A stretch of DNA of 64,000 bases from Pseudomonas linyingensis (GCF_900109175.1 NZ_FNZE01000004.1:1-64000); one strand, 5' to 3'. Counted from the first letter of the stretch, positions 17,810-29,440 are shown. Notes: generated by a model from the sequence alone, not told the origin. Made by a program: numbers and translations.

Positions 17810-18688
17810 TCAGCCACCCAGACCGGCACAATAGTCTCGCACCGGCTGGGCCGGCGTGTACCAGACGAAGTCGGCCTGGGTCGCCGCGACCGGCCTGCCT
17901 ACCTCGGCCAACTGCAGCACCTGCAGTCCCCCGGCAGCCCCCAGGTCGGCCAGATGCAACGGCACACCCAGATCGCGGCGCACATGAAAGGCCCCGGCCA
18001 GCAAGATCGCCGGCATCGGCGCTGCCAGCAAACGTTCGGCCATGCGCCGGTCGCGCTGCTGCTGCACGGAGAGCATCGCCGGCAGTTGGCTTTCCGGCAG
18101 CTGGCCGCAGTGCGCTTCGCGGATCTGCTCGAGCAGCTGCGCGCGCACGGCAGGCGCCGTGGCGGCCTCCCCGCGCAATACCGGCAGGGAGCGGTAGATC
18201 TGGACTACTTCGGCGCGGTCGAGGTTGGCCGCCAGCAGTGGCTCCGGCTGCGCCAGAGAGTAACGGACCAGGCCGGCGTACTGCTGCCAGTCCCAACCCC
18301 GCTGCCAGGCCAACGCCTGCGGCAGGTCGGCTGGCCAGTCTCCGCGCATGGCCGCCCCGCGCACCGCGTCGACCCGCGCCTGCTGGCCGGGCTCGAGCAT
18401 CTCCAGCAGCAGACTTCCCGGCGCGCGCTGCTGCCCCAGTGCCTGCAGCAGCCACAACTGCAGGGCGTGATGATCCGGATTGTCATGCTGCTCGCCGATC
18501 AGCAGCCGCTCGGCGCCCGCCAGGCGTTCGACCAACTGCGCCGGGGTCAGCCGCTCGTCCGTGCGCAGGTCACGGATCACGCCGAGGTCGGCATGGGTGC
18601 GGCCCTCGGGACTCTGCCAGGCCGGCAATGGCGGCAGGCTGTGGCAGGCGGCCAGCAGGGCCAGACAACAGAACAGCAGGATGCGCAT
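17810..18688 (-). CDS. phuW: ChaN/PhuW-type heme-linked lipoprotein
   Basis: This 292-aa protein has a lipoprotein signal (LALLAAC, Cys15) and the ChaN fold, with the conserved EQHDNPDHH near residues 66-74 whose histidines are candidate heme ligands. ChaN of Campylobacter binds heme at the outer membrane. In P. aeruginosa phuW is the gene of the Phu heme locus nearest prrF. It lies 12 bp after phuV on the same strand. The gene name rests on synteny and family. Confidence 0.82.
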   Translation of the reverse strand: MRILLFCCLALLAACHSLPPLPAWQSPEGRTHADLGVIRDLRTDERLTPAQLVERLAGAERLLIGEQHDNPDHHALQLWLLQALGQQRAPGSLLLEMLEPGQQARVDAVRGAAMRGDWPADLPQALAWQRGWDWQQYAGLVRYSLAQPEPLLAANLDRAEVVQIYRSLPVLRGEAATAPAVRAQLLEQIREAHCGQLPESQLPAMLSVQQQRDRRMAERLLAAPMPAILLAGAFHVRRDLGVPLHLADLGAAGGLQVLQLAEVGRPVAATQADFVWYTPAQPVRDYCAGLGG

Positions 18689-18700
18689 CGACGGTTCTCC

Positions 18701-19468
18701 TCAGCGCGCGATGATCAGGGGATGGCCACGTTCGGGGTGACGTTGCACCAGCACCTCGAGACCGAATACTGCCCGCAGCGGCGCGCACTGCAACACCTGC
18801 TCGGGAGAGCCGAGCGCATGCACCCGCCCGCGCTGGAGCAGCAGCAGGCGATCGCAATAGCGCGCCGCCAGGTTGAGGTCGTGGAGGATCACCAGCACCG
18901 CCACGCCGCGCGCCGCCAGTGCCTCCACGACCTGCAGGATGCTGTGCTGGTGCAGCGGATCGAGCATCGAGGTCGGCTCGTCCAGCAGCAATACCTGGCC
19001 CGCAGCCCCCGGCCACAACTGGGCAAGGATGCGCGCCAGGTGCACGCGCTGGCGTTCGCCACCGGACAGCGCCAGATAACTGCGCCCGGCCAGATGGCTG
19101 GCATCCGCCGCGGCCAGCGCCTCGGCGACGATCTCCCCATCGTGCTGCTGGCCGCTGGCATGCGGCAGGCGGCCCATGGCCACCACCTGCTCGACGCGAA
19201 AGGCGAAACCCAGGGTCGAACTCTGCGGCAGCACCGCCAGGCGACACGCCCGCTCGCGCCCCGGCCAGGCGGCCAGGTCACGGCCGTCCAGCAACACCCG
19301 CCCGTGCGCCGGCAGCAGTTCGCCGCTGAGCGCGCCGAGCAGGGTGCTCTTGCCGGCCCCGTTGGGGCCGAGCACGCCGAATACCTCGCCGGGTTGCAGG
19401 GTCAGGTCGATATCCGCCAGCACCGTGCAGGAACCACGGCGGACCGCCAGTTGCTCGGCACGCAGCAT
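18701..19468 (-). CDS. phuV: Heme (or cobalamin/siderophore) ABC transporter ATP-binding protein
   Basis: This 255-aa ABC ATPase of the HmuV/FecE class has Walker A GPNGAGKS (34-41), Q-loop PQSS (81-84), signature LSGGERQR (134-141), Walker [10 protein letters not shown] (159-167) and H-loop His196. Its ATG (19468) overlaps the permease stop by one base (TGATG). The longer open frame upstream runs through the permease gene in another frame and is not real. HmuV, BtuD and FecE are close relatives, so heme is favoured by the neighbouring ChaN protein and by synteny only. Confidence 0.88.
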   Translation of the reverse strand: MLRAEQLAVRRGSCTVLADIDLTLQPGEVFGVLGPNGAGKSTLLGALSGELLPAHGRVLLDGRDLAAWPGRERACRLAVLPQSSTLGFAFRVEQVVAMGRLPHASGQQHDGEIVAEALAAADASHLAGRSYLALSGGERQRVHLARILAQLWPGAAGQVLLLDEPTSMLDPLHQHSILQVVEALAARGVAVLVILHDLNLAARYCDRLLLLQRGRVHALGSPEQVLQCAPLRAVFGLEVLVQRHPERGHPLIIAR

Positions 19469-20508
19469 CAGAAGCGCTCCCGCAGCAACAGGTAGAGAAA
19501 GAAGGGCGCACCGAGCAACGCGGTCAGCGTGCCGATCGGCAGCTCCGCCGGCGCCAGCAGCAGGCGCGCAGCCAGGTCGGCGAGCAACAGCAGGCTCGCC
19601 CCGGCCAGCGCGGCGGCCGGCAGCAGCCGGCGGTGATCCGGCCCGGTGAGCAGGCGTACCAGGTGCGGCACCACCAGACCGACGAAGCCGATCATCCCGG
19701 CCGCCGCCACCGCAGCGCCGACTCCCAGCGCGGTGCACAGTACCAACTCGCGCTTCAGCCGTTCGACCTCGAAGCCGAGATGGCGCGCCTCCGACTCGCC
19801 GAGCAGCAGCGCATTCAGGGCCGTGGCCCGCCGCGGCAACCACAGCGCCACGCCACAGCCGACCAGCAGCAGCGGCCACAGCCGCGCATAACTGGCGCCG
19901 TTGAGGCTGCCGAGGTTCCAGAAGGTCAGGGTGCGCAGGGTGGCATCGTCGGCCAGGTAGCTGAACAGACCGATGCCGGCGCCGGCCAGCGCACTCAGGG
20001 CGATGCCGGCCAGCAACATGGTCGCCACGCTGGTCTGGCCGTCGCGCCGGCCCAGCCGGTAGACCAGCGCGGTCACCCCGAGACCGCCGGCGAAGGCGCA
20101 GGCCGACAGCAGCCAGGGCACCAGCCAGGCCGGCGGGCCGCCGAGCAGGGCGCCGCCGACAATCGCCAGCGCCGCGCCCAGCGCCGCACCGCTGGACACC
20201 CCCACCAGCCCCGGATCGGCCAGCGGGTTGCGGAACAGCCCCTGCATGGCCACCCCGCACAGCGCCAGCACCGCGCCCACCACCAGGGCGAGCAGCGCCC
20301 GCGGCAGGCGGATCTGGCCGATGATCAGCTCGGCCTGCGCCAGATCGCCGCCCTCCAGCGGCAGACCGGCCAGACGCAGCAGCGCGCGCAGGCTGTCGCC
20401 CAGCGGCAGGCTGAGCGGACCGAGCGCCAGGGCCAGCCAGAAGGCCAGCGCCAGCAGGAGCAGCAGTGCCGGGATCAGCGCACGGCCAGAAGCGGGAGTA
20501 CTCGTCAC
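19468..20508 (-). CDS. phuU: FecCD-family ABC transporter permease, heme type
   Basis: This is a permease of about 346 aa with roughly ten membrane helices and the FecCD signatures [25 protein letters not shown] and [12 protein letters not shown] took the GTG at 20508 as start because the protein then begins just before the first helix. The frame stays open for 61 more low-complexity codons, so the start is uncertain. No periplasmic binding protein, HemS/PhuS protein or TonB receptor gene follows, unlike the P. aeruginosa phu operon. Confidence 0.85.
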   Translation of the reverse strand: MTSTPASGRALIPALLLLLALAFWLALALGPLSLPLGDSLRALLRLAGLPLEGGDLAQAELIIGQIRLPRALLALVVGAVLALCGVAMQGLFRNPLADPGLVGVSSGAALGAALAIVGGALLGGPPAWLVPWLLSACAFAGGLGVTALVYRLGRRDGQTSVATMLLAGIALSALAGAGIGLFSYLADDATLRTLTFWNLGSLNGASYARLWPLLLVGCGVALWLPRRATALNALLLGESEARHLGFEVERLKRELVLCTALGVGAAVAAAGMIGFVGLVVPHLVRLLTGPDHRRLLPAAALAGASLLLLADLAARLLLAPAELPIGTLTALLGAPFFLYLLLRERF

Positions 20509-20632
20509 GGGAGTGGCTCTTCCAGGGGCAACAGCGCAGCAGCATAAGAGGCCATGGCGGCCACGGCCAGCCCGCCGGCTTGGCAGGCGCGCCGAGCCGC
20601 GCGGATAATCGGTCGATTTCCGGGAGACCCGC

Positions 20633-20950
20633 ATGCAGCGCCTGTGCAACAGCAACCATCTGGCCGAGGGCAGCAGTCGCGGCTTCGTCATCGCCGGCAG
20701 CAGCCTGCTGCTGGTGCGCCGCGAAGGGCGCGTCTACGCCTACCGCAACCGCTGCCCGCATCGCGGCATCCCGCTGGAATGGCAGCCCGACCAGTTCCTC
20801 GACGACAGCGCCAGCCTGATCCAGTGCGCCACCCACGGCGCGCTGTTCCTCATCGAATCCGGCGAATGCGTGGCGGGCCCCTGCGCCGGGGAAAGCCTCG
20901 AGGCCCTGCCCTGCCGCGAGCAGGACGACGGCATCTGGATCGCGGTGTAG
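20633..20950 (+). CDS. Stand-alone Rieske [2Fe-2S] protein
   Basis: This 105-aa protein has both halves of the Rieske cluster site: CPHRG (Cys42, His44) and CATHG (Cys66, His69). It resembles the small NirD/BphF-type ferredoxins but has no partner reductase or oxygenase nearby, so its electron partner is unknown. GGGAG precedes the ATG. It is divergent from phuU and convergent with sfsA. Confidence 0.87.
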   Translation: MQRLCNSNHLAEGSSRGFVIAGSSLLLVRREGRVYAYRNRCPHRGIPLEWQPDQFLDDSASLIQCATHGALFLIESGECVAGPCAGESLEALPCREQDDGIWIAV

Positions 20951-21004
20951 GCGCTCGGCGCGCAGCGCTGGAGACCCCATGAGCAACGCTGCGCAACGCG
21001 CGCC

Positions 21005-21712
21005 CTACAGGATGACCTCCAGGCGGCGCTTCAAGCGGATTCCCGCGGGCGACAGCTCGGCGCCGTAGGCCAGCACTTCCACCCCAGCGGCCACCGCCTC
21101 GCGCAGGGCTGCGGCGTAGCGCGGGTCGATCTCCGCCGCCGGGCGCACCGCCTCGATGCCAGCCAGGTTCACGCAGTACAGCTGTACCGCGCGAATGCCC
21201 TGCCGCGCCAGTATGGCCAGCTCGCGCAGGTGCTTGCTGCCGCGCTCGGTGCGCGCGTCGGGGAAGGCTGCCACCGGCGTGGCGTCGAAACCCAGGGTGA
21301 CGCTCTTGACCTCGACAAAGGCCGCTGCGCCGGCAAAGTCGAGACAGAAGTCCACCCGGCTGTTTTCCTCGCCGTAGCGCACCTCACGCCGGAGCCCGTC
21401 GAATCCGGCCAGCTCGGCGATCGTCCCGGCGCGCAATGCCTCCTCCACCAGGGCATTGGCCCGTGCGGTGTTGACGCAGGCCAGGCGCCCCTGCGGCGTC
21501 TCGCTGAGCTCCCAGGTCCCCGGCAGCTTGCGCTTCGGGTCGCTCGAGCGACTGAACCAGACGCGCCCGCCCTCGGCCATGCAGTTGTGCATCGAACCGG
21601 TATTCGGGCAGTGGATGGTCAGCGCCTCGCCCTGCAGGGTCTCGATGTCGGCCAGAAAGCGCTTGTAGCGGCGCAGCAGGCGGCCCTCCTCCAGCGGCGG
21701 ATCAAACTGCAT
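21005..21712 (-). CDS. sfsA: SfsA, sugar fermentation stimulation protein / DNA-binding nuclease-like
   Basis: This 235-aa protein of the SfsA family contains the N-terminal OB-like part with HCPNTGSM, and the C-terminal PD-(D/E)xK-like core with E-V-K-S-V-T and [12 protein letters not shown]. coli SfsA was described as a DNA-binding regulator of maltose use; the nuclease fold suggests activity on nucleic acid. It overlaps the end of the aminotransferase gene by 11 bp, so the two are probably co-transcribed. Confidence 0.93.
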   Translation of the reverse strand: MQFDPPLEEGRLLRRYKRFLADIETLQGEALTIHCPNTGSMHNCMAEGGRVWFSRSSDPKRKLPGTWELSETPQGRLACVNTARANALVEEALRAGTIAELAGFDGLRREVRYGEENSRVDFCLDFAGAAAFVEVKSVTLGFDATPVAAFPDARTERGSKHLRELAILARQGIRAVQLYCVNLAGIEAVRPAAEIDPRYAAALREAVAAGVEVLAYGAELSPAGIRLKRRLEVIL

Positions 21713-22883
21713 CGGGATTCCAGCTCTTCAGGCCGCGGGCGATGCGCTCGACCGCCTGCTCCAAGCGCGGCAGGCTCTGGGTATAGGCGAAGCGCACATG
21801 GCAGTTGGCCTGGAAGCGACCGAAGTCCAGCCCCGGGGTGATGGCGACGTGCTCGGTCTCGAGGAAATGCCGGCAGAAGGCGTAGGCATCGCCGCCAAAG
21901 GCCGAGATGTCGGCGTACAGATAGAAGGCGCCCTGCGGCTCGACGGCGATGCGGAAGCCCAGCTCGCGCAGGGCCGGCAGCAGGTAGTCACGGCGGCGGG
22001 CGAACTCGGCGCGGCGCGCCTCAAGTATCGCCAGGGTGTCCGGCTGGAAGCAGGCCAGCGCGGCATGCTGGGCCATGGTCGGCGCACTGATGTAGAGGTT
22101 CTGCGCCAGCTTTTCCAGCGACGGCACGGCGTTCTCCGGCGCCACCAGCCAGCCCAGCCGCCAGCCGGTCATGCCGAAATACTTGGAGAAGCTGTTGAGC
22201 ACATAGGCCTCGTCGTCCACCTCCAGCACGCTGGGCGCATCCAGCCCATAGGTCAGCCCGTGGTAGATCTCGTCCACCAGCAGCTGGCCGCCGCGCGCGC
22301 GAAGAGCGCCGGACAACCCCGCCAGCTGCTCGCGGCTGAGCACGCTGCCGGTGGGATTGGCCGGCGAGGCCAGCAACGCGCCGACGCTGTCCGGGTTCCA
22401 GTGGCGCTCGACCAGTTCGGGAGTCAGCTGGTAGTTCGACTCCGGCCCTACCGGCACCAGCTGCGCATCGCCCTCGACCAGGCGCAGGAAGTGGCGGTTG
22501 CACGGGTAGCCGGGATCGGCGAGCAGCCAGTGCTTGCCCGGATCCACCAACAGGGCGCTGGCCAGCAGCAAGGCGCCACTGCCGCCGGGGGTGATGAGGA
22601 TGCGCTCGGGGTCTATGCTCACGCCGTAGCGCTGGGCATAAAAGCCGGCCAGCGCCTCGCGCAGCGCCGGCAAGCCGCGCGCGGCGGTATAGCGGGTGTG
22701 CCCGGCCGCCAGGGCGGCCTGACCGGCACGCACGATGGGCTCGGCGGTGGCGAAATCCGGCTCGCCGATTTCCAGGTGGATGACGTCGTGGCCGGCGGCC
22801 TGCAGCTCGTGGGCACGGCCCAGCAGGGCCATGACGTGAAAGGGTTCGATGGCGCGACTGCGCGCGCTGAAGAGCGGAGCCAT
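21702..22883 (-). CDS. PLP-dependent class I/II aminotransferase
   Basis: This 393-aa fold-type I aminotransferase has a glycine-rich PLP site around [10 protein letters not shown], the conserved N-P-T-G motif (SPANPTGS), the Asp/Tyr pair in VDEIYHGL, and the Schiff-base Lys in [15 protein letters not shown] (near residue 234). The substrate cannot be told from sequence; it resembles aspartate/aromatic or valine-pyruvate type enzymes. The ATG at 22883 has GGAGGG upstream; an ORF start 39 bp earlier does not. Confidence 0.9.
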   Translation of the reverse strand: MAPLFSARSRAIEPFHVMALLGRAHELQAAGHDVIHLEIGEPDFATAEPIVRAGQAALAAGHTRYTAARGLPALREALAGFYAQRYGVSIDPERILITPGGSGALLLASALLVDPGKHWLLADPGYPCNRHFLRLVEGDAQLVPVGPESNYQLTPELVERHWNPDSVGALLASPANPTGSVLSREQLAGLSGALRARGGQLLVDEIYHGLTYGLDAPSVLEVDDEAYVLNSFSKYFGMTGWRLGWLVAPENAVPSLEKLAQNLYISAPTMAQHAALACFQPDTLAILEARRAEFARRRDYLLPALRELGFRIAVEPQGAFYLYADISAFGGDAYAFCRHFLETEHVAITPGLDFGRFQANCHVRFAYTQSLPRLEQAVERIARGLKSWNPDAV

Positions 22884-23077
22884 GCGGCCCTCCGGGATCG
22901 GGCAAAGGGGGATTCTAGCCAACTGTCGCCCAGCATGGCAGACACCGCGAGCGCCGGGCTGGCGTCCGCCTGGGGATTCTGGTAGGTTCGCCCGCTTGCA
23001 AACGCAGACCCGGCTAGACTGCCGTAGATGGACACAACCTGCGTACGGGATTAGCGAACGTGAGAGGCGGACATATC

Positions 23078-23518
23078 ATGCCGACCAAGACCCAAGACAA
23101 AAGCACAAAGATCCGCGCCTTCGAGCCCTACCAGGAAACCAAGGGCGAGGAGTACATGGGCGACAAGATGCGCGCCCACTTCACCGGTATCCTCAACCAG
23201 TGGAAGCTGGAATTGATGGAGGAAGTCGACCGCACCGTGCACCACATGCAGGACGAGGCCGCCAACTTCCCCGATCCGGCCGACCGCGCCAGCCAGGAAG
23301 AGGAGTTCAGCCTGGAACTGCGCACCCGCGATCGCGAGCGCAAGCTGATCAAGAAGATCGACGAAACCCTGCAGCTGATCGAGGACAACGAGTACGGCTG
23401 GTGCGACTCCTGCGGCGTCGAGATCGGCATCCGCCGCCTCGAGGCGCGGCCGACCGCTACCCTGTGCATCGACTGCAAGACCCTTGCCGAAATCAAGGAA
23501 AAGCAGCTGGGTTCCTGA
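23078..23518 (+). CDS. dksA: RNA polymerase-binding transcription factor DksA
   Basis: This 146-aa protein works with ppGpp to repress rRNA promoters and activate amino-acid genes by entering the RNA polymerase secondary channel. The coiled-coil tip acidic residues are present (DPAD, Asp66 and Asp69), and so is the four-Cys zinc finger (Cys109, Cys112, Cys130, Cys133). The ATG at 23078 gives the normal N-terminus MPTKTQDK; an in-frame GTG lies 18 bp upstream. It is followed by gluQ, as in other proteobacteria. Confidence 0.97.
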   Translation: MPTKTQDKSTKIRAFEPYQETKGEEYMGDKMRAHFTGILNQWKLELMEEVDRTVHHMQDEAANFPDPADRASQEEEFSLELRTRDRERKLIKKIDETLQLIEDNEYGWCDSCGVEIGIRRLEARPTATLCIDCKTLAEIKEKQLGS

Positions 23519-23524
23519 CCCGCG

Positions 23525-23553
23525 ACGGGGCGCCACGGCGCCCCGTGCTGTTT
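23525..23553 (+). terminator. Terminator after dksA
   Basis: ACGGGGCGCC-AC-GGCGCCCCGT is a perfect 10-bp stem, starting 7 bp after the dksA stop and followed by GCTGTTTCT. The T run is interrupted, so some readthrough into gluQ is likely. Confidence 0.7.
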
Positions 23554-23626
23554 CTGCGACCCGCCGGCACGGCAGGCGCTGCCCACGCACATCCCCAGTC
23601 ACGCCTCGCCTGCCGAACGCCTGCCG

Positions 23627-24514
23627 ATGAGCACATCCCCCGCCTACACCGGCCGCTTCGCCCCCACGCCAAGCGGCTACCTGCACTTCGGCTCGCTGGT
23701 CGCCGCCCTCGCCTCCTATCTCGACGCCCGCGCTGTCGGCGGTCGCTGGCTGCTGCGCATGGAGGACCTCGACCCCCCGCGGGAAGTCCCCGGCGCCCAG
23801 GACGCCATCCTGCGCACCTTGGAAACCTACGGCTTCGAGTGGGACGGCGCGGTGGAACGGCAGAGCGCCCGTCACGATGCCTACGCCGCCGCGCTGGACC
23901 AGTTGCTGGCCCGCGACCTAGCCTACGCCTGCACCTGCTCGCGCAAGCAGCTCGAAGGCCAGCCGATCTACCCCGGCACCTGCCGTGACGCCCGGCGAGC
24001 GCTGACGGATGCCGCCATCCGCCTGCGCGTGCCGGACGCCGAGTACCGCTTCGCCGACCGCGTGCAGGGCGAGTTCGCCCAGAACCTGGCCCGCGAGGTC
24101 GGCGACTTCATCATCCGCCGCCGCGACGGCCTGTACGCCTACCAGCTGGCGGTGGTGCTCGACGACGCCTGGCAGGGCGTCACCGACATCGTGCGCGGCG
24201 CCGACCTGCTCGACTCCACCCCGCGCCAGCTGTACCTGCAGGAGCTGTTCGGCCTGCCGCAGCCGCGCTACCTGCACATCCCCCTGCTGCTGCAGCCGGA
24301 CGGCCACAAGCTGGGCAAGTCCTACCGCTCGCCGCCGCTGCCGGCCGACCAGGCACCCGCCCTGCTGACCCGTGCGCTGCGCGCCCTCGGCCAGCAGCCG
24401 CCCGCCGAGCTGGCACAAGGTAACGCTCGCGAGGTGCTCAGCTGGGGCGTGCGCCACTGGAACCCCGCCGCCATCCTGCGCCAGCCGAGCCTGGCCGAAG
24501 CCGAGGTGCGGTAA
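23627..24514 (+). CDS. gluQ: Glutamyl-Q tRNA(Asp) synthetase
   Basis: This 295-aa catalytic-domain paralogue of glutamyl-tRNA synthetase attaches glutamate to queuosine at position 34 of tRNA(Asp). HFGS takes the place of HIGH (PTPSGYLHFGS). KLGKS stands for KMSKS. Zinc ligands are the CTC pair, a Tyr, and Cys near residue 122. It has no anticodon-binding domain, as expected. It follows dksA, the usual arrangement. Confidence 0.95.
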   Translation: MSTSPAYTGRFAPTPSGYLHFGSLVAALASYLDARAVGGRWLLRMEDLDPPREVPGAQDAILRTLETYGFEWDGAVERQSARHDAYAAALDQLLARDLAYACTCSRKQLEGQPIYPGTCRDARRALTDAAIRLRVPDAEYRFADRVQGEFAQNLAREVGDFIIRRRDGLYAYQLAVVLDDAWQGVTDIVRGADLLDSTPRQLYLQELFGLPQPRYLHIPLLLQPDGHKLGKSYRSPPLPADQAPALLTRALRALGQQPPAELAQGNAREVLSWGVRHWNPAAILRQPSLAEAEVR

Positions 24515-24541
24515 CAGCGCAAACGGCGCTGTGTTACCGCA
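24507..24541 (+). repeat. Inverted repeat spanning the gluQ stop codon
   Basis: TGCGGTAACAGCGC (24507-24520) faces GCGCTGTGTTACCGCA (24526-24541), nearly perfect apart from two extra bases. It has no T tract, so it is a weak terminator at best. It also contains GTAACA and TGTTAC, the half-sites seen upstream of crcZ but in the opposite order, and lies 59 bp before the gene ahead of cbrA. Confidence 0.6.
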
Positions 24542-24599
24542 TGCTTCTGCTTCGCCGCCGCCTCCGTTACCATCCGGTCATTCAACGACGAGGCATCCC

Positions 24600-24776
24600 A
24601 TGTATATCTACCGGCTGGTCCTGCTCCTGGTGGTGGGGATCTACCTGTTCTCCCCGGCCATCATGGACTGGTGGATCGACCCCAACGGCGCCTGGTACCG
24701 ACCCTACCTGCTCTGGCTGATCCTGATCGTCGTTACCTTCATCCTCCAGAGCCAGCGCGATGCCGACGAGCTTTAA
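24600..24776 (+). CDS. cbrX: Small membrane protein CbrX upstream of CbrA
   Basis: This 58-aa protein has two membrane helices (about 4-22 and 34-50) joined by a loop with DWWIDPNGAWYRP. GAGG lies upstream of the ATG. Its last 17 bases overlap the start of cbrA, so the two are probably translationally coupled. A small gene in this position, called cbrX in the Pseudomonas literature, affects expression of cbrA; the symbol is from memory. It parallels the 66-aa protein preceding the other symporter-kinase in this window. Confidence 0.8.
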   Translation: MYIYRLVLLLVVGIYLFSPAIMDWWIDPNGAWYRPYLLWLILIVVTFILQSQRDADEL

Positions 24777-27714
24777 CCTGACCCACCTGCTGCTGATCAG
24801 CGCCATCTACCTGCTGGTGCTGTTCGGCATCGCCTGGCTGACCGAGCGCGGCGGAGTGCTTCGCTCGCTGGTGCGCCACCCGCTGATCTACACCCTGTCG
24901 CTGGGCGTGTATGCCAGCGCCTGGGCGTTCTACGGCGCCGTGGACCTCGCCTACCAGTATGGCTACGGCTTCCTGGCCATCTACCTGGGCCTTTCCGGCG
25001 CCTTCCTGCTGGCCCCGGTGCTGCTGCACCCGATCCTGCGCCTGACCCGCACCTACCAGCTGGCCTCGCTGGCCGACCTGTTCGCCTTTCGCTTTCGCAG
25101 CACCTGGGCCGGCACCCTGACCACGGTGTTCATGCTGATCGCCGTGCTGCCGCTGCTCGCCCTGCAGATCCAGTCGATGGCCGATACCGTCGGCATCATC
25201 ACCGGCGAGCCGATCCGCGAGCTGGTGGCGCTGGGTTTCTGCACGCTGCTCACCCTGTTCACCATCCTGTTCGGCGCCCGCCATATCGCCACCCGCGAGC
25301 GGCACGAGGGGCTGGTGCTGGCCATCGCCTTCGAGTCGCTGGTCAAGCTGTGCGCCATGGCCGCCATCGGCCTGTATGCACTGTTCGCCGTGTTCGGCGG
25401 CCTGGACGGCCTCGAGCAGTGGCTGCTGCAGAACCAGACCGCGCTGACCACCCTGCACACGCCGCTGCAGGAAGGTCCCTGGCGCACCCTGTTGCTGGTG
25501 TTCTTCGCCTCGGCCATCGTCATGCCGCACATGTACCACATGGCCTTCACCGAGAACCTCAACCCGCGCGGACTGATCACCGCCAGCTGGGCGCTGCCAC
25601 TGTTCCTGCTGCTGATGAGCCTGGCGGTGCCGCCGATCCTGTGGGCCGGCCTGCGCCTCGGCGTCGCCACCGAGCCGCAATACTTCACCCTCGGCATCGG
25701 CCTGGCCGTGGAGAATCCCTGGCTGGTGCTCGCCGCCTATGTCGGCGGCCTGTCCGCCGCCAGCGGCCTGGTCATCGTGGTCACCCTCGCCCTGTCGGGC
25801 ATGGTGCTCAACCACCTGGTGCTGCCGCTGTACCAGCCGCCGGCCGAGGGCAACATCTACCGCTGGCTGAAGTGGACCCGCCGCGGCCTGATCGTCGCGA
25901 TCATCGCCGCCAGCTACGGCTTCTACCAGTTGATCACCTCGGGCCAGAACCTCTCGCACCTGGGCACCGTGTCCTTCGTCGCCACCCTGCAGTTCCTCCC
26001 CGGCGCGCTGTCGGTGCTGTACTGGCCGACCGCCAACCGCCGCGGCTTCATCGCCGGCCTGATCGCCGGCGCCAGCGTCTGGCTGCTGACCATGCTGCTG
26101 CCGCTGATCGGCGAGGTACCGGGCTTCTATCTGCCGTTGCTGGACCTGGTCTACGTGCTCGACGACACCAGCTGGCACCTGGCCGCGATCGCCTCGCTGG
26201 CCGCCAACGTGCTGGCGTTCACCCTGGTGTCGCTGTTCACCGAGCCCAGCAGCGAGGAGCAGAGCGCCGCCGAGGCCTGCGCGGTGGACAACGTGCGCCG
26301 TCCGCAGCGCCGCGACCTGGTCGCCACCTCGCCGCAGGAGTTCGCCGCCGAACTGGCCAAGCCGCTCGGCGCGCGCACTGCGCAGCGCGAGGTGGAGCAG
26401 GCGCTGCGCGACCTGCAGCTGCCCTTCGACGAACAGCGCCCCTACGCCCTGCGCCGCCTGCGCGACCGCCTCGAGGCCAACCTGTCCGGACTGATGGGGC
26501 CGAGCGTGGCCCAGGACATCGTCGAGAACTTCCTGCCCTACAAGTCGGCCAGCGAAAGCTACGTCACCGAGGACATCCACTTCATCGAGAGCCGCCTGGA
26601 GGATTACCAGTCGCGCCTGACCGGCCTGGCCGCCGAGCTCGACGCCCTGCGCCGCTACCACCGGCAGACCCTGCAGGAGCTGCCGATGGGCGTCTGCTCG
26701 CTGGCCAAGGACCGGGAAATCCTCAAGTGGAACCGGGCCATGGAGGAGCTCACCGGCATCGAGGCGCAGCGCGTGGTCGGTTCGCGCCTGGACACGCTGT
26801 CCGAGCCGTGGCGCGAGCTGCTGAGCACCTTCATCGACGCCCCCGACGAGCACCTGCACAAGCAGCGTCTGGCCCTCGATGGCCAGATCCGCTGGCTCAA
26901 CCTGCACAAGGCGGCCATCGACGAGCCGCTGGCCCCCGGCAACAGCGGCCTGGTACTGCTGGTCGAGGATCTCACCGAAACCCAGTTGCTCGAGGACCGC
27001 CTAATCCACTCCGAGCGCCTGGCCTCGATCGGCCGCCTGGCCGCCGGGGTCGCCCACGAAATCGGCAACCCGGTCACCGGCATCGCCTGTCTGGCGCAGA
27101 ACCTGCGCGAGGAGCGCGAGGGCGATGCCGAGATCATCGAGACCAGCCAGCAGATCATCGAACAGACCAAACGCATCACCCGCATCGTCCAGTCGCTGAT
27201 GAGCTTCGCCCACGCCGGCGGCCGCCAGCAGGCCAGCGAGCCGGTGTGCCTGGCCGAAGTGGCTCGCGAGGCGATCAGCCTGCTGTCGCTCAATCGCGAC
27301 TACGACGTGCAGTACTTCAACCTCTGCGACCCGCAGCATTGGGTCGAGGGCGACCCGCAGCGCCTGGCCCAGGTGCTGATCAACCTGCTGTCCAACGCCC
27401 GCGACGCCTCGCCCGCCGGCGGCGCCATCCGCGTGCGCACCGAGGCCAGCGAGCAGACCATCGAACTGATGGTCGAGGACGAGGGCTCGGGGATTCCCAA
27501 GTCGATCGTCGACCGCCTGTTCGAACCCTTCTTCACCACCAAAGACCCCGGCAAAGGGACCGGCCTGGGCCTCGCACTGGTCTATTCGATCGTCGAGGAG
27601 CATTATGGACTGATAACCATCGACAGCCCGGCAGATCCACAGCGCCAGCTTGGCACGCGCATTCGGATCACCCTGCCGCGCTATGGCGGCCCGACGGCCC
27701 CCGAAAACCCGTGA
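24760..27714 (+). CDS. cbrA: Sensor histidine kinase CbrA (SSS-type)
   Basis: This 984-aa kinase of the CbrAB system controls carbon/nitrogen balance and amino-acid use. In order: SSS transporter domain with about 12-13 helices (1-495), STAC-like region (about 520-600), PAS (about 635-745), HisKA with [11 protein letters not shown] (His766), and HATPase with [16 protein letters not shown] and [15 protein letters not shown]. putida CbrA has been reported to take up histidine through its transporter domain. It overlaps cbrX and is followed by cbrB after 152 bp. Confidence 0.97.
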   Translation: MPTSFNLTHLLLISAIYLLVLFGIAWLTERGGVLRSLVRHPLIYTLSLGVYASAWAFYGAVDLAYQYGYGFLAIYLGLSGAFLLAPVLLHPILRLTRTYQLASLADLFAFRFRSTWAGTLTTVFMLIAVLPLLALQIQSMADTVGIITGEPIRELVALGFCTLLTLFTILFGARHIATRERHEGLVLAIAFESLVKLCAMAAIGLYALFAVFGGLDGLEQWLLQNQTALTTLHTPLQEGPWRTLLLVFFASAIVMPHMYHMAFTENLNPRGLITASWALPLFLLLMSLAVPPILWAGLRLGVATEPQYFTLGIGLAVENPWLVLAAYVGGLSAASGLVIVVTLALSGMVLNHLVLPLYQPPAEGNIYRWLKWTRRGLIVAIIAASYGFYQLITSGQNLSHLGTVSFVATLQFLPGALSVLYWPTANRRGFIAGLIAGASVWLLTMLLPLIGEVPGFYLPLLDLVYVLDDTSWHLAAIASLAANVLAFTLVSLFTEPSSEEQSAAEACAVDNVRRPQRRDLVATSPQEFAAELAKPLGARTAQREVEQALRDLQLPFDEQRPYALRRLRDRLEANLSGLMGPSVAQDIVENFLPYKSASESYVTEDIHFIESRLEDYQSRLTGLAAELDALRRYHRQTLQELPMGVCSLAKDREILKWNRAMEELTGIEAQRVVGSRLDTLSEPWRELLSTFIDAPDEHLHKQRLALDGQIRWLNLHKAAIDEPLAPGNSGLVLLVEDLTETQLLEDRLIHSERLASIGRLAAGVAHEIGNPVTGIACLAQNLREEREGDAEIIETSQQIIEQTKRITRIVQSLMSFAHAGGRQQASEPVCLAEVAREAISLLSLNRDYDVQYFNLCDPQHWVEGDPQRLAQVLINLLSNARDASPAGGAIRVRTEASEQTIELMVEDEGSGIPKSIVDRLFEPFFTTKDPGKGTGLGLALVYSIVEEHYGLITIDSPADPQRQLGTRIRITLPRYGGPTAPENP

Positions 27715-27866
27715 AGCCGATGGATACTGCAAGCGTACCGCTCCGGCGAGGTGCAACCGGGCGGTCAGCCCGCCGCCCCCGCCAGGCGCCCCCGCGAAGC
27801 CGTCCGCAGAGACCGGCGCAGACAGTTTCCAGCCGCTTCCGAGCACGCCGCGAGAGCTGAACAGAC

Positions 27867-29288
<1,422 letters not shown>

Positions 29289-29290
29289 GG

Positions 29291-29316
29291 TGTTACCCCG
29301 CCTCCAGCACGTAACA
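29291..29316 (+). promoter_or_regulatory. Putative CbrB upstream activating site for crcZ
   Basis: TGTTAC-N14-GTAACA is a perfect 6-bp inverted repeat starting 2 bp after the cbrB stop. It is about 125 bp upstream of the sigma54 promoter, a normal distance for an enhancer. Sites of this form are, as I recall, the CbrB target. A further GTAAC lies at 29332-29336 inside the next hairpin. Confidence 0.75.
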
Positions 29317-29318
29317 GC

Positions 29319-29355
29319 AACCGGGTTCATCGGTAACGGGAACCCGGTTTTTTTT
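29319..29355 (+). terminator. Terminator of cbrB
   Basis: AACCGGGTTC and GAACCCGGTT form a perfect 10-bp stem around an 11-base loop, followed by a run of T. It ends cbrB before the separately transcribed crcZ. Confidence 0.9.
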
Positions 29356-29413
29356 CACCCTGCCGGCAGCTCAACAAAAACACAAGCCATTGATTCTAAA
29401 GGATTTTCAAAAG

Positions 29414-29431
29414 TTGGCATGGCACCTGCTT
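29414..29431 (+). promoter_or_regulatory. Sigma54 promoter of crcZ
   Basis: TTGGCATGGCACCTGCTT has the -24 GG (29416-29417) and -12 GC (29428-29429) exactly 10 bases apart, the invariant sigma54 spacing. Transcription should start near 29441, immediately before the first CA-rich motif. Confidence 0.9.
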
Positions 29432-29440
29432 TAGTAATCG

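Noticed and set aside
19469-20986. An upstream extension of phuV making a 761-codon frame.
   Set aside because: It overlaps the FecCD permease; the ATPase has a normal start at 19468 coupled to the permease stop and a normal 255-aa length.
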